The position numbers were made by a program, and so were the translations under genes. DNA of 64,000 bases from NCBI RefSeq assembly GCF_012184425.1, contig NZ_VTOW01000005.1, positions 124,001 to 188,000 on the forward strand, in the 5' to 3' direction. This DNA is from Candidatus Manganitrophus noduliformans. Lineage in GTDB: Bacteria > Nitrospirota > Nitrospiria > SBBL01 > Manganitrophaceae. Shown here in pieces: positions 1-7,698 of the stretch (positions are counted from its first letter, which is position 1; every line of letters starts with the position of its first letter). A model generated the notes under the pieces. The model was given only the letters and a program-made list of their open reading frames with translations, had not been told where the DNA came from and ran no database searches.

Positions 1-990
1 GCCAACCGAACGGCGATCGCGAGTGCGGTCGCAGGATCTACGCTCCGGGCGAACGGTATCTCAGGGTCCGCCACATTGGCCGGGGTCGATTTAGGAAACG
101 CCATCACCCAAAGCGATGCGAAGAACAACAGTCTCGCCATCATCAACCGGGTTAACCAATATACCGGGTCGACCAATGTGACCGCATTCTCCTTCGGGAA
201 CGCCTTTGTCGGAACCGCAGCGACCGGTAACGCGAGCGCAGGCGATGTCAACAGCGGTTATATCACGATCAATGGTATCTCGATCGGCTCCACCTCATTG
301 GGGGCGCTTTCGAGCGGCTCCGTGGTGGCGGCCGCCCTCGCTTCGGCAATCAACGCCAAAACCTCTTCCACGGGGGTTTATGCCATTGTGCTCGGGAGCT
401 TCGATGTCGGTTCGGCGAATACCGCCAGCATCGCGCTGGTCAATACGACCGGCGCGGCGATTACCGTGGCCATTGCGACGGTGAACGCCGGAGCGGGAAG
501 CGCGGCGGTTGCTTACTTCGGGGCGACCGGAGGGAGTGTCTCCGCGGGGCAAAATGGACAGATCATCGTCAGCACCCCCTTGGGGACGACCAGCGCGTCG
601 ACCAACGCCGCTTCGGATACCCTCGGGCTTGGTTTCGGCTCTGCGGCCGCGTCGATTTCGATCAGCGGCAGCGCGTCGGTCAACTCGGTGACGGTCAACA
701 CCGTCGGGAGCGCCAACCTGGCGATCTTGGCGGCGAAGCAGGGGTTGGACAGCCTCAACGCCGAAAGAGCCAAACTCGGCGCGGTCATGAACCGGCTTCA
801 ATCGACCATCGCCAATATCCGAAACACGAACGAAAATACCACCGCGGCGAGATCGCGAATCATGGACACCGATTTTGCGATGGAAACCGCGAATTTAACA
901 AAAGCGTTGATCACCCAGCAAGCGGGTATCTCGATCCTCGCGCAAGCGAACACCCTGCCTCAGCAGGTGTTGGCGTTATTGCAAGGATGA
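1..990 (+). CDS. fliC: Flagellin, C-terminal part (5' end outside window)
   Basis: The reading frame is open from base 1, so the start codon lies upstream and 329 residues are visible. Flagellin polymerises into the external flagellar filament. The first visible residues (RTAIASAV...) resemble the flagellin core. The middle, about residues 30-240, is a low-complexity Ala/Ser/Gly/Thr/Val-rich variable domain. The last ~85 residues are the conserved D1/D0 helices, with ANIRNTNENTTAARSRIMDT and a C-terminus ending in QVLALLQG. An ATG at 76 is not a credible start because flagellin homology continues upstream of it. The gene heads a run flaG-fliD-fliS-fliT, from which it is separated by a hairpin. 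Confidence 0.95.
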   Translation, partial: ANRTAIASAVAGSTLRANGISGSATLAGVDLGNAITQSDAKNNSLAIINRVNQYTGSTNVTAFSFGNAFVGTAATGNASAGDVNSGYITINGISIGSTSLGALSSGSVVAAALASAINAKTSSTGVYAIVLGSFDVGSANTASIALVNTTGAAITVAIATVNAGAGSAAVAYFGATGGSVSAGQNGQIIVSTPLGTTSASTNAASDTLGLGFGSAAASISISGSASVNSVTVNTVGSANLAILAAKQGLDSLNAERAKLGAVMNRLQSTIANIRNTNENTTAARSRIMDTDFAMETANLTKALITQQAGISILAQANTLPQQVLALLQG

Positions 991-1007
991 TCACCCAATC
1001 AAGGAGG

Positions 1008-1036
1008 AAGGGGGTGGGGTTTCCCCACCCCCTTTT
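1008..1036 (+). terminator. Rho-independent terminator or attenuator after flagellin
   Basis: A perfect 10-bp stem, GGGGGTGGGG (1010-1019) and CCCCACCCCC (1023-1032), has a TTT loop and is followed by TTTT; two more A-T pairs extend it. It lies between the flagellin stop (990) and the flaG ATG (1045). It probably ends most flagellin transcripts, so that the abundant filament mRNA is separated from the low-level flaG-fliD message. The strong AAGGAGG at 1001-1007 lies just before the stem. Confidence 0.7.
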
Positions 1037-1044
1037 GAGAGAAC

Positions 1045-1368
1045 ATGGAGATAAAAAACATAGACGCGAGTCTTCCCTCCATTGTTTCCGAGAACGGCCG
1101 AACCGAAAAGAGGGAGAAGGCCGCCCAGACAGAACAAGCAGCGCAGGTCGGCGCAGAGCGTCAAGAAACGCAGAGCGCTCCTGCGGCCGCAAATTTTGAA
1201 ACCGTCTCTTTTAAGGCATTTTTTGCGGTGGATGAGAACAAAAACGTGGTGATCAGAATAATGGACGATGAAGGAAATGTGGTCAAACAAATCCCGCCGG
1301 TGGAATATCTGAAAATGGCGGAGACACTTTCGGAAAGCAGAAAAACCCTATTCCATCTCGAGGCATAA
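1045..1368 (+). CDS. flaG: FlaG family flagellar protein
   Basis: A 107-residue protein with a disordered, Glu/Gln/Ala-rich N-terminus (1-50) and a compact C-terminal half containing VDENKNVVIRIMDDEGNVVK followed by QIPPVEYLKMAE, the FlaG-family signature. FlaG proteins influence filament length or cap function and are usually encoded between flagellin and fliD, as here. The stop codon directly abuts the fliD ATG (TAA then ATG), which implies translational coupling. The Shine-Dalgarno sequence is weak (GAGAGAAC), so expression may depend on readthrough of the upstream hairpin. Confidence 0.85.
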   Translation: MEIKNIDASLPSIVSENGRTEKREKAAQTEQAAQVGAERQETQSAPAAANFETVSFKAFFAVDENKNVVIRIMDDEGNVVKQIPPVEYLKMAETLSESRKTLFHLEA

Positions 1369-2805
1369 ATGGCGACAAACCCGATTTCCGGACTGTTGAC
1401 CAACATTACCGGCATCGATACTACGACCATTATCAGTCAGTTGATGATTGTCGAAAGACAGCCGCTTCAGTCGCTGACCAACAGAAAGGCCGATTTTGAA
1501 TCGAAGATCACCGCCTATGGAAATCTTTCGAGCACCCTTTCCAAATTGAAGACCTCCCTTTCTTCCCTCAAATCGGCATCGATCGAGGGGATGACCGCCT
1601 CTTCCTCGGATTCCGCCGTTTTCACCGCCACTGCCGACACCTCCGCTTCGGAGGGGACGTATAATATCAGGGTAAGCAATCTCGCCACGAAACAAAGCGT
1701 TTATTCAGAGACGTTTCTTTCGGACGGATCTGAAGTCGCCGATCTTTCCTCGGTTGCGACGCAGAAGCTAAGAATACAGGTCGGTTCTACTACCGCCGTC
1801 GAGGTGACGGTCGATGCGACGAATAATACGCTGAACGGCGTACGGGACGCGATTAACGACGCAGAGGCGGGGGTGACGGCCTCCGTCGTGAACGATGGAA
1901 CAGGATACAGACTTATCCTCTCCTCGAACACAACCGGGGCGTCCAACCGGATTGTCATTCAAGCGGATGAAGACAATGACGGGGTTTATTCGGAGGCAGG
2001 GGCCGAGTCGGATACGACGGGACTTTCCAAACTTGCCCTGAACGCAACGTATGATGCGGCCGGGGCGGTGACCGGCGGTATCACCAACATGACGCAATCC
2101 CAAGCGGCGGTCGACGCCTCTTTGCTGGTAGATGGGTTGACCATTACCCGGAGCGCCAACACCATCACCGACATTTTCACCGGGGTCACCCTGAATTTAT
2201 TGAACGACTCGGACGGGAACACATTGACCCTCACCGTTTCGAAGGATACGCAAAAGATAAAGGATAATGTCAACACATTCGTCGGGGCTTATAACGCGGT
2301 CATGGGGCTTGCCAGAAGTCTCTCTAAGTCCACGCCGGGGAAATCGGTTCTTCTGGCGGGAGACAGCACCGCGAATGGAATTATCAATCGATTGAATTCA
2401 GCGATCACCTCCCTCTATGCCGGAAAGAGCCCGGCGAGCCTTGGCTTGAGCCATGATTCGCAAGGGGCGCTTTCTTTGGACGCAGAAATTTTGGATGCCG
2501 CAATCGAAGCCGACCGACAGGGGGTGATCGATACTTTTGACGGCATGGCGGAGGCGCTTGAAGAGACGGTGACCGATTTTATCAATGTCCAGATTCCCGC
2601 GCGCAATGACGGGTTGAGCCTTTCGAGCAAGGGAGTCCAGAGAAACATCGACAACCTGACCTTCCGGCTTCAAACGATCGAGGCGACCTACAGAAGGCAG
2701 TTTTCCGCCTTGGAGCAGACCATTTCTCAACTTCAGGCGAGCGGCAACTTTTTATCGCAGCGGCTCGCGGCGATCACAAACGGAAGCGACTCATCCGGCG
2801 GATAA
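1369..2805 (+). CDS. fliD: Flagellar filament capping protein FliD (HAP2)
   Basis: A 478-residue filament cap protein that guides flagellin folding at the growing filament tip. The N-terminal D0 motif (ISGLLTNITGIDTTTIISQL, residues 6-25) and the ERQPLQ segment are typical of FliD, and the C-terminal ~200 residues form the second conserved helical block with long heptad-like stretches (about 400-470). The middle is Ser/Thr/Ala-rich, as expected for the exposed D2/D3 region. Length is normal for the family. The start directly abuts the flaG stop. It is exported by the flagellar type III system, so no signal peptide is expected or seen. Confidence 0.95.
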   Translation: MATNPISGLLTNITGIDTTTIISQLMIVERQPLQSLTNRKADFESKITAYGNLSSTLSKLKTSLSSLKSASIEGMTASSSDSAVFTATADTSASEGTYNIRVSNLATKQSVYSETFLSDGSEVADLSSVATQKLRIQVGSTTAVEVTVDATNNTLNGVRDAINDAEAGVTASVVNDGTGYRLILSSNTTGASNRIVIQADEDNDGVYSEAGAESDTTGLSKLALNATYDAAGAVTGGITNMTQSQAAVDASLLVDGLTITRSANTITDIFTGVTLNLLNDSDGNTLTLTVSKDTQKIKDNVNTFVGAYNAVMGLARSLSKSTPGKSVLLAGDSTANGIINRLNSAITSLYAGKSPASLGLSHDSQGALSLDAEILDAAIEADRQGVIDTFDGMAEALEETVTDFINVQIPARNDGLSLSSKGVQRNIDNLTFRLQTIEATYRRQFSALEQTISQLQASGNFLSQRLAAITNGSDSSGG

Positions 2806-2863
2806 TTTTCACCGAACCCCTTTAATGCAGAGCCACCCACAACAACACGACGGAGCCGACACA

Positions 2864-3325
2864 ATGAACCTCAGTCCCAATTACCCGATGAATGCCTATG
2901 TTCAGGCCAGCCTTCAAACCGCGGCGCCTACCGCCGACCCACACAAGCTGATACTGATGTTATTTGACGGGGCGATCGAAGCGGTTCATTCCGCCAATGA
3001 ATTTATGCTCAATCAGAATTTTTCGGAAAAAGGCCGGGCGGTTTCCAAGGCGATTGCCATTATCGGGGAACTGGCCAGCAGCTTGAACTATGAAGCGGGC
3101 GGGGAAATCGCGGCGAGCCTGGGGCTTTTATATGCGCACATGACCGTTGAGTTGCTCAATGCCAGTATCGACAACAATCCGGAGGATTTAAGCCACGTGG
3201 GACAGCTACTGACCGAGTTAAGAAGCGGATGGGCTGCGATCAACCTTCAGCAAACGGTGGCCGCGGAGAGCGCTCCTGAACCTCACCCGCCGCAGACCGT
3301 TACAGGCAGTTATGGAAAGGTCTAG
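2864..3325 (+). CDS. fliS: Flagellar export chaperone FliS
   Basis: A 153-residue FliS, the cytoplasmic chaperone that binds the C-terminal helix of flagellin and prevents premature polymerisation. The signature appears as MNAYVQASLQTAAPTADPHK near the N-terminus and LILMLFDGAIEAV just after it, followed by a four-helix-bundle pattern. I chose the ATG at 2864 (MNLSPNYP...) because it has CGGAG about 8 bases upstream; an in-frame ATG at 2825 would add 13 unconserved residues and has no ribosome binding site. The 3' end overlaps fliT by 14 bases. The tail after residue 130 is Pro/Glu-rich and probably disordered. Confidence 0.93.
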   Translation: MNLSPNYPMNAYVQASLQTAAPTADPHKLILMLFDGAIEAVHSANEFMLNQNFSEKGRAVSKAIAIIGELASSLNYEAGGEIAASLGLLYAHMTVELLNASIDNNPEDLSHVGQLLTELRSGWAAINLQQTVAAESAPEPHPPQTVTGSYGKV

Positions 3326-3656
3326 CGCCATGGGTGCGGAGGAACTCATCAAAGAGTATGAGATGTTCAGAGTATTAACGCAGCAGATGTTGGAAAGCGT
3401 TAAAAACGATGAGTGGGACCGCATTGCTGAAATCGGGGAGCGCCGCGAAAAGCGCCTGAAAGAGTTGATGGCGCTCGACGATACCTTTATGACCGACCTT
3501 TCCGAGCGGGCGCGCTGGTCCGATCTGATTCGTCAATGCCTCGAAATGAATGGAGAGATGCAATCGTTGATCGAGGAGAAGATGGGAGCGCTGCAAAAGA
3601 ATTACAATGATGGAAAGAAAATGTTTCAAGCCTATCACCCACATTCCGGAGGATAA
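3312..3656 (+). CDS. fliT: FliT-like flagellar chaperone
   Basis: A 114-residue, highly charged all-helical protein (ELIKEYEMFRVLTQQMLESV, then EIGERREKRLKELM). Size, helix pattern and position directly after fliS match FliT, the chaperone for the FliD cap protein. FliT sequences diverge widely, so the call rests mainly on context. Start choice is uncertain: ATG 3312 overlaps fliS by 14 bases, while the in-frame ATG at 3330 has AAAGG about 10 bases upstream. Either keeps the conserved helices. Confidence 0.75.
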   Translation: MERSSAMGAEELIKEYEMFRVLTQQMLESVKNDEWDRIAEIGERREKRLKELMALDDTFMTDLSERARWSDLIRQCLEMNGEMQSLIEEKMGALQKNYNDGKKMFQAYHPHSGG

Positions 3657-3777
3657 CTCCCGCCGATTCCTCTCGCCTACATCCGTGTTGTTCGTCGACG
3701 AAAAAGTTAGAGCAAGCGTCGCGGTTTAATCATTCTGTTGAAAGATAGCGTGCCCTTACGCCGGGGTCTTCATCGAA

Positions 3778-3951
3778 ATGACCGTTCATCAAATCCATAA
3801 TGTTCTGAGGACGTACTTTTACTTTTTTAATTCGAAAGAGGTTGAATCAATTTCAAAAGATCAGGAAAGTTTGACTTCTCGCGACCGTGTGACCATTTCT
3901 CCCGAAGCGAAAAAGAGATTAGAGGAAATTCCCCAATCCGAGGAAAGATAA
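3778..3951 (+). CDS. Small FlgM-associated-type protein (57 aa)
   Basis: A short frame of 57 residues starting MTVHQIHNVLRTYFYFFN and ending with a charged stretch, RDRVTISPEAKKRLEEIP. This layout, an N-terminal INNVLRTY-like helix plus a D-x-VTIS-x-EAKKR motif, resembles the small proteins named FlgM-associated (DVU0524 type) that sit next to fliS or flgM in deltaproteobacteria and Nitrospirota. The resemblance is from memory and untested. The ribosome binding site is poor (GGGGT about 10 bases upstream). The 120 bases between fliT and this frame show no clear promoter. Confidence 0.5.
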   Translation: MTVHQIHNVLRTYFYFFNSKEVESISKDQESLTSRDRVTISPEAKKRLEEIPQSEER

Positions 3952-4011
3952 CCAGGCGAAGATCTTGCACCTCCTTAGTAGGTGGAGAATATAAGCAATA
4001 CAGGGGAAAAA

Positions 4012-4569
4012 GTGCCGGAAGAAGAGTCGATTCAAATCCTCGTCGTGGATGATGAAGATGGACCGCAAGAGGTCCTCAGGATTGCCTTGGCGAGTCGCGG
4101 CTTTCAGGTCAAAGTCGCCAAAAATGGCCGTCAGGCCTGTCAAATGTTTGACGCGGCGCATTTCGACCTCGTTCTAACGGACCTTAAGATGCCTGGGATG
4201 GGTGGCATCGAATTGCTCCGGCAGATTCGAGAGAGATCTCCCGAAACGATCGTCGTTTTTATGACGGGGTATGCCTCCCTTGACTCGGCCATCGAGGCGG
4301 TCCGGGAGGGGGCCTACGATTATTTAACAAAGCCCTTCCGAATCGAGGAGCTTTATATCGCCGTCAAAAATGCGGTTGAACGGATCAAATTAATCAAGGA
4401 AAACAAAAAGCTTTTCGATGAGTTGAAGAGGGTCCATCAGAAAATGAAAGAAAATCCTCCTGATGAAAATTTAGGAGGGGAAAATAGAAACTTGGAATTG
4501 CTCCAAGCCCTCCAACGTCAGCTCCTGCAAATTTATACTCGGACCGGTCCCATCAATCAGGTAAAGTAA
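4012..4569 (+). CDS. Single-domain response regulator with C-terminal helical tail
   Basis: A two-component receiver of about 185 residues. The acidic pair is in LVVDDED (Asp13-Asp14), the phosphoacceptor Asp57 is in LVLTDLKMPG, the switch Thr85 is in FMTGY and the conserved Lys107 is in YLTKPF. After about residue 125 there is no DNA-binding or enzymatic domain, only a charged helical tail (ENKKLFDELKRVHQKMKE), so it probably signals by protein contact. I chose the GTG at 4012 because AGGGG lies 5 bases upstream; an in-frame GTG at 3982 has no ribosome binding site. It lies just upstream of a diguanylate cyclase. No kinase gene is in view. Confidence 0.85.
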   Translation: MPEEESIQILVVDDEDGPQEVLRIALASRGFQVKVAKNGRQACQMFDAAHFDLVLTDLKMPGMGGIELLRQIRERSPETIVVFMTGYASLDSAIEAVREGAYDYLTKPFRIEELYIAVKNAVERIKLIKENKKLFDELKRVHQKMKENPPDENLGGENRNLELLQALQRQLLQIYTRTGPINQVK

Positions 4570-4698
4570 GAATCCCTTCTGATAAATATTTTCCTGCGAT
4601 AAAAATGCTCGGAGAGAAGAAGAAATTATTCTTGCCTGGTTTGGTATAGTCATTGCATATATGCTTGAGAGGATTTGTTATCCCGGAGCAGGCTCATA

Positions 4699-6162
4699 AT
4701 GAAAGAATCGGCTCATATCCTCCTGATCCACCAGAACCTCGATGAAATAGACGGAGAGATTTCATTCTTAAAAGGCCGCGGTTTTGACGTCTCTTCTCTT
4801 TCGGCTTCGAAGATCGGATCTATCTTTAAGGCAATCGATATCGGAAAAGTTGATGTCATTGTTTTAGACGGGGGTCTTTCTCCCGCGTCTATTTTCGATT
4901 TCCTGAAAAAGCTCCGCTCGATGCAATCCACCGCCTGTGTTCTCCTTTCCGAAGTCGTTTCGGATGCCAATAAGGCCGCCGCGCTTCTTCGAGCCGGGAT
5001 TTTCGACATGTTGAAAGCACCCCGCCCTCTCGATCGACTGGAGAAGATGATTCGGCAAGGTTTAAAGAATCGACAAAAACTGACCCGCATCCTTCAACTC
5101 TCCGACCGGCTCGATTCTGCATACAAACAGTTGGAGGAGGATCGAAATCATCTCCAGAAGTGGAGCGACGATCTCGGACGGCTTTATACCTTGAATCAAA
5201 CCTTAAGCGAATCGCTCGAAATTGAGGAAGTCGCACAATCACTGACCGTCAATTTGCGAAAAGTCATTCCGTATGACATCGCTTGTCTCTTTCTCAAAAA
5301 CGGGCAGAAAGTGCAGATCTACACCGATCAACAAAAGTCGGCTGCTTTTCTCGAGCGGGTCTCCTCCGATACCATCCGAAGCGCGCAACAGCTTCTTGAG
5401 AAGGGGGATCTTCCATCGGGACCGATTGTTCGCAAGGGGGGGGCTGAGATATTGGTTCCCCTCCGGGTCGCGACGGAAAAGATCGGGATTTTGAGGTTGA
5501 TTCGATTTTCAAAGGAGGTATTTAACGATTATCAATCGAGAATTCTTGCCATGATCTCGACCTCTATTTCATTGGCCATTCGAAATGCCGAGATTCATCA
5601 GGAAGTGCAGGAGTTGGCGTCTAAAGATGAATTAACCTCTCTCTTGAATCGGCGCGCTTTTTTGAATGTCGTCAATCGAGAGTTTAAAAGGACGGCGCGT
5701 TATGAGACATCTCTGGCGCTCATCCTCATTGATGTCGATAATTTCAAGGAGATCAACGATGGCTTCGGACATCTGGTCGGCGACCAGGTGCTCCGGGAGA
5801 TCTCTCAGCTCATCATCAAGAGTGTTCGTGATGTCGATACCGTCGCCCGTTACGGCGGAGATGAATTGGTCGTGGTTTTGCCGAAGACAAATCTTCAGGA
5901 AGCGATGATTGCGGCGCAACGGATTCGGAAGCGCATCCGGACCGCGCTCTTTCAGTGCGGCGATCAAACTGTCCGCATTACAATCAGCATGGGAATCGCC
6001 CAGTGTCCCGCCTCGTTGATCAAAACACCGGAAGATCTTTTCCGATTGGCCGATCAGGCGTTGTATGCCGCCAAAAAGAAGGGGCGGAATCGAATCGAGA
6101 GTCCGCCGTTGTCTGCGGTCGGAGCGCGGGGGGGATCTCAAATTGATGGAATTCGACGATAA
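4699..6162 (+). CDS. Diguanylate cyclase with pseudo-receiver, GAF and GGDEF domains
   Basis: A 487-residue c-di-GMP synthase. Residues ~4-120 look like a receiver fold, with Asp in VIVLDGGLS and Lys in MLKAPRP, but the acidic pair expected near the N-terminus is replaced (ILLIHQNLDE). This is probably a pseudo-receiver, followed by a coiled linker. About 165-310 is GAF-like and about 315-480 is GGDEF. The active-site loop reads RYGGDELVVVL, and an RDVD product-inhibition site sits exactly five residues before it, so feedback control is likely. I chose ATG 4699; a TTG at 4675 is a poorer start. It overlaps the PilZ gene by 17 bases, pairing c-di-GMP synthesis with a potential receptor. Confidence 0.9.
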   Translation: MKESAHILLIHQNLDEIDGEISFLKGRGFDVSSLSASKIGSIFKAIDIGKVDVIVLDGGLSPASIFDFLKKLRSMQSTACVLLSEVVSDANKAAALLRAGIFDMLKAPRPLDRLEKMIRQGLKNRQKLTRILQLSDRLDSAYKQLEEDRNHLQKWSDDLGRLYTLNQTLSESLEIEEVAQSLTVNLRKVIPYDIACLFLKNGQKVQIYTDQQKSAAFLERVSSDTIRSAQQLLEKGDLPSGPIVRKGGAEILVPLRVATEKIGILRLIRFSKEVFNDYQSRILAMISTSISLAIRNAEIHQEVQELASKDELTSLLNRRAFLNVVNREFKRTARYETSLALILIDVDNFKEINDGFGHLVGDQVLREISQLIIKSVRDVDTVARYGGDELVVVLPKTNLQEAMIAAQRIRKRIRTALFQCGDQTVRITISMGIAQCPASLIKTPEDLFRLADQALYAAKKKGRNRIESPPLSAVGARGGSQIDGIRR

Positions 6163-6745
6163 AGAAAGCAATGAAGCTTCCCAAAGCGGAGCGAACCGGA
6201 GAGGATATATCCGTGTCCCTGCGGAGTGCCCCGTCATCTATCGGATCGTTGATCCGGCCGCCCCTAAAGGAAACCCTAAAAAAAAGATCCATCATGTTCC
6301 TTCCCTTCCTCCTTTTGAACTGACGCAGACGAGAGGAACCGAGGAGGGATTGAACCCGCAGATCATCGAGCTGATTCTCTGGCTCGATTGGAAAATGAAC
6401 TACCTTTTTAAAGCTCTGACGAAAGAAAAAGATGCGGAGATTTTCCCCTATCAGGCGGTGATCATCGATCTGAGCGCGACCGGAATGAGATTTTCCACTG
6501 CGAAGGAGGTTAAAGCGAGAGCCATCCTCGAATTTGAATTTATTCTGCCGATTCTTCCATTCCGTGAAATGAGCTTGATGGGGGAGGTGGTCCGGTGCGT
6601 TCGCTCCGATAAGGAAGAGCTTTCCGGTGAATATGAGGTTGCCATTGAGTTCCGGAGAATCAAAGAGACCGACCGGGAACATATTATCCACTACGTCGTG
6701 AAAAGGCAGCTCCAGCTCCAGAGAGAGGAAAGAAATACAAGATAG
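6146..6745 (+). CDS. PilZ domain protein (c-di-GMP receptor candidate)
   Basis: A 199-residue soluble protein. The PilZ binding elements are split: an Arg-rich RRGYIRVPAECPV segment near residues 19-32 and IIDLSATGMRFS near 108-119, matching RxxxR and [D/N]xSxxG. Between them lies an ~70-residue insertion containing an amphipathic helix (PQIIELILWLDWKMNYLF). The ATG at 6146 overlaps the end of the diguanylate cyclase gene and is preceded by a G-rich ribosome binding site. The overlap suggests that ligand producer and receptor are translated together. The downstream target cannot be read from sequence. Confidence 0.88.
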   Translation: MEFDDKESNEASQSGANRRGYIRVPAECPVIYRIVDPAAPKGNPKKKIHHVPSLPPFELTQTRGTEEGLNPQIIELILWLDWKMNYLFKALTKEKDAEIFPYQAVIIDLSATGMRFSTAKEVKARAILEFEFILPILPFREMSLMGEVVRCVRSDKEELSGEYEVAIEFRRIKETDREHIIHYVVKRQLQLQREERNTR

Positions 6746-6829
6746 ACGAAAGGTGTTTCGAATCGACTGACGCGGTCTCCTGACGGCCCGATTGGAAGTT
6801 GTGAAATCCTCACGATCCTCATAAAACAT

Positions 6830-6858
6830 TTGACTTTTTCCGTTCAGAAGCATATTCT
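6830..6858 (+). promoter_or_regulatory. Sigma-70-type promoter before FlgT-like gene
   Basis: TTGACT at 6830-6835 and TATTCT at 6853-6858 are separated by exactly 17 bases, in the gap after the PilZ stop. A start of transcription near 6865 would leave about 40 bases before the TTG start codon at 6905. The TTG inside this -35 box is also the first possible in-frame start of the next gene, which argues against using that codon. Confidence 0.55.
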
Positions 6859-6904
6859 CAAAAACTTGTATCCTCCGATAAAGAAGGAGACCGGAGTAAC
6901 AAAA

Positions 6905-7666
6905 TTGAGACGAATAAAATTCCTTTCTCTTCCTGTCCTATTTATTTCGTTTTTTTTCCTCTTTTCCTCCCGTGATGGATCTGCCGCAATAGATCCCGGC
7001 GTTGTCCAGGGAAATATCGACGACATCGCGAAGACCGTCTTGACCTATTTCCCAAAGGTGAATGGATCGGTGACCTCGGTTGATAATGAAATTGTGATCG
7101 TTAACCTGGGGAAAGAAAAAGGGGTCACCAAGGGAGTCCTCCTGACCGTCTACAGGGAAAAGGAGTCTTTTTATCATCCGGTGACGGGGGTTGAGTTGGG
7201 CCGATTCGAAGAGGAGGTCGGGATGATTGAGGTCGATCAGGTGGAGGGAGATCATCTGAGCGCCCGAAAGATCTCAATCACCGAGCCGATTCGTGCGGGA
7301 GACCTGGTCCGCCTCTCCGCCGCCCGAATCCCGGTCGGTGTAACCTCCCTTTCTTCGGACGGACCCGATTTTTTGGCGACCGAATTGGTCTCCGCGCTCT
7401 CGGAGACGGGACGATTCCGAGTCGATCTTCTCCCTCTGCAAACGAACGCGAGTGATGCATTCAAGCGAAATAAGCTCTACCTGATTCGACTGACCACTTC
7501 CAAAGAAGAGGGTCGTTTTCTGATGAAGCTTGAGATTCAGAATACGCAAACGGGGAAATCTCTCTCGGAGATGACGGTCCAGGTGGTCCAATCGGAAGAG
7601 AGCGATTTGATCTTGGAACATCTGCAATACCAGCTCTTCCAACGGCAACAAGCGCAGCCGAATTAA
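6905..7666 (+). CDS. Secreted protein with FlgT C-terminal-like domain
   Basis: A 253-residue protein with a signal peptide (hydrophobic core LPVLFISFFFLFS, cleavage probably after GSAA). The following region (GSVTSVDNEIVIVNLGKEKG, then LTVYREKES, EVGMIEV and AGDLVRL) resembles the FlgT C-terminal beta domain of sodium-driven flagellar H/T rings, also found in other secreted proteins. The remaining C-terminal ~90 residues (LATELVSALSETGRFRVDLL) look like a penicillin-binding-protein-activator/LpoB-type fold, but that is uncertain. I chose TTG 6905 with GGAG upstream; an in-frame TTG at 6830 coincides with a -35 box. It lies between PilZ and uppS, away from flagellar structural genes, so a cell-envelope role is equally possible. 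Confidence 0.65.
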   Translation: MRRIKFLSLPVLFISFFFLFSSRDGSAAIDPGVVQGNIDDIAKTVLTYFPKVNGSVTSVDNEIVIVNLGKEKGVTKGVLLTVYREKESFYHPVTGVELGRFEEEVGMIEVDQVEGDHLSARKISITEPIRAGDLVRLSAARIPVGVTSLSSDGPDFLATELVSALSETGRFRVDLLPLQTNASDAFKRNKLYLIRLTTSKEEGRFLMKLEIQNTQTGKSLSEMTVQVVQSEESDLILEHLQYQLFQRQQAQPN

Positions 7667-7698
7667 TTTCTCACCTTGTCTGTAGGAAAGTTTGATTG

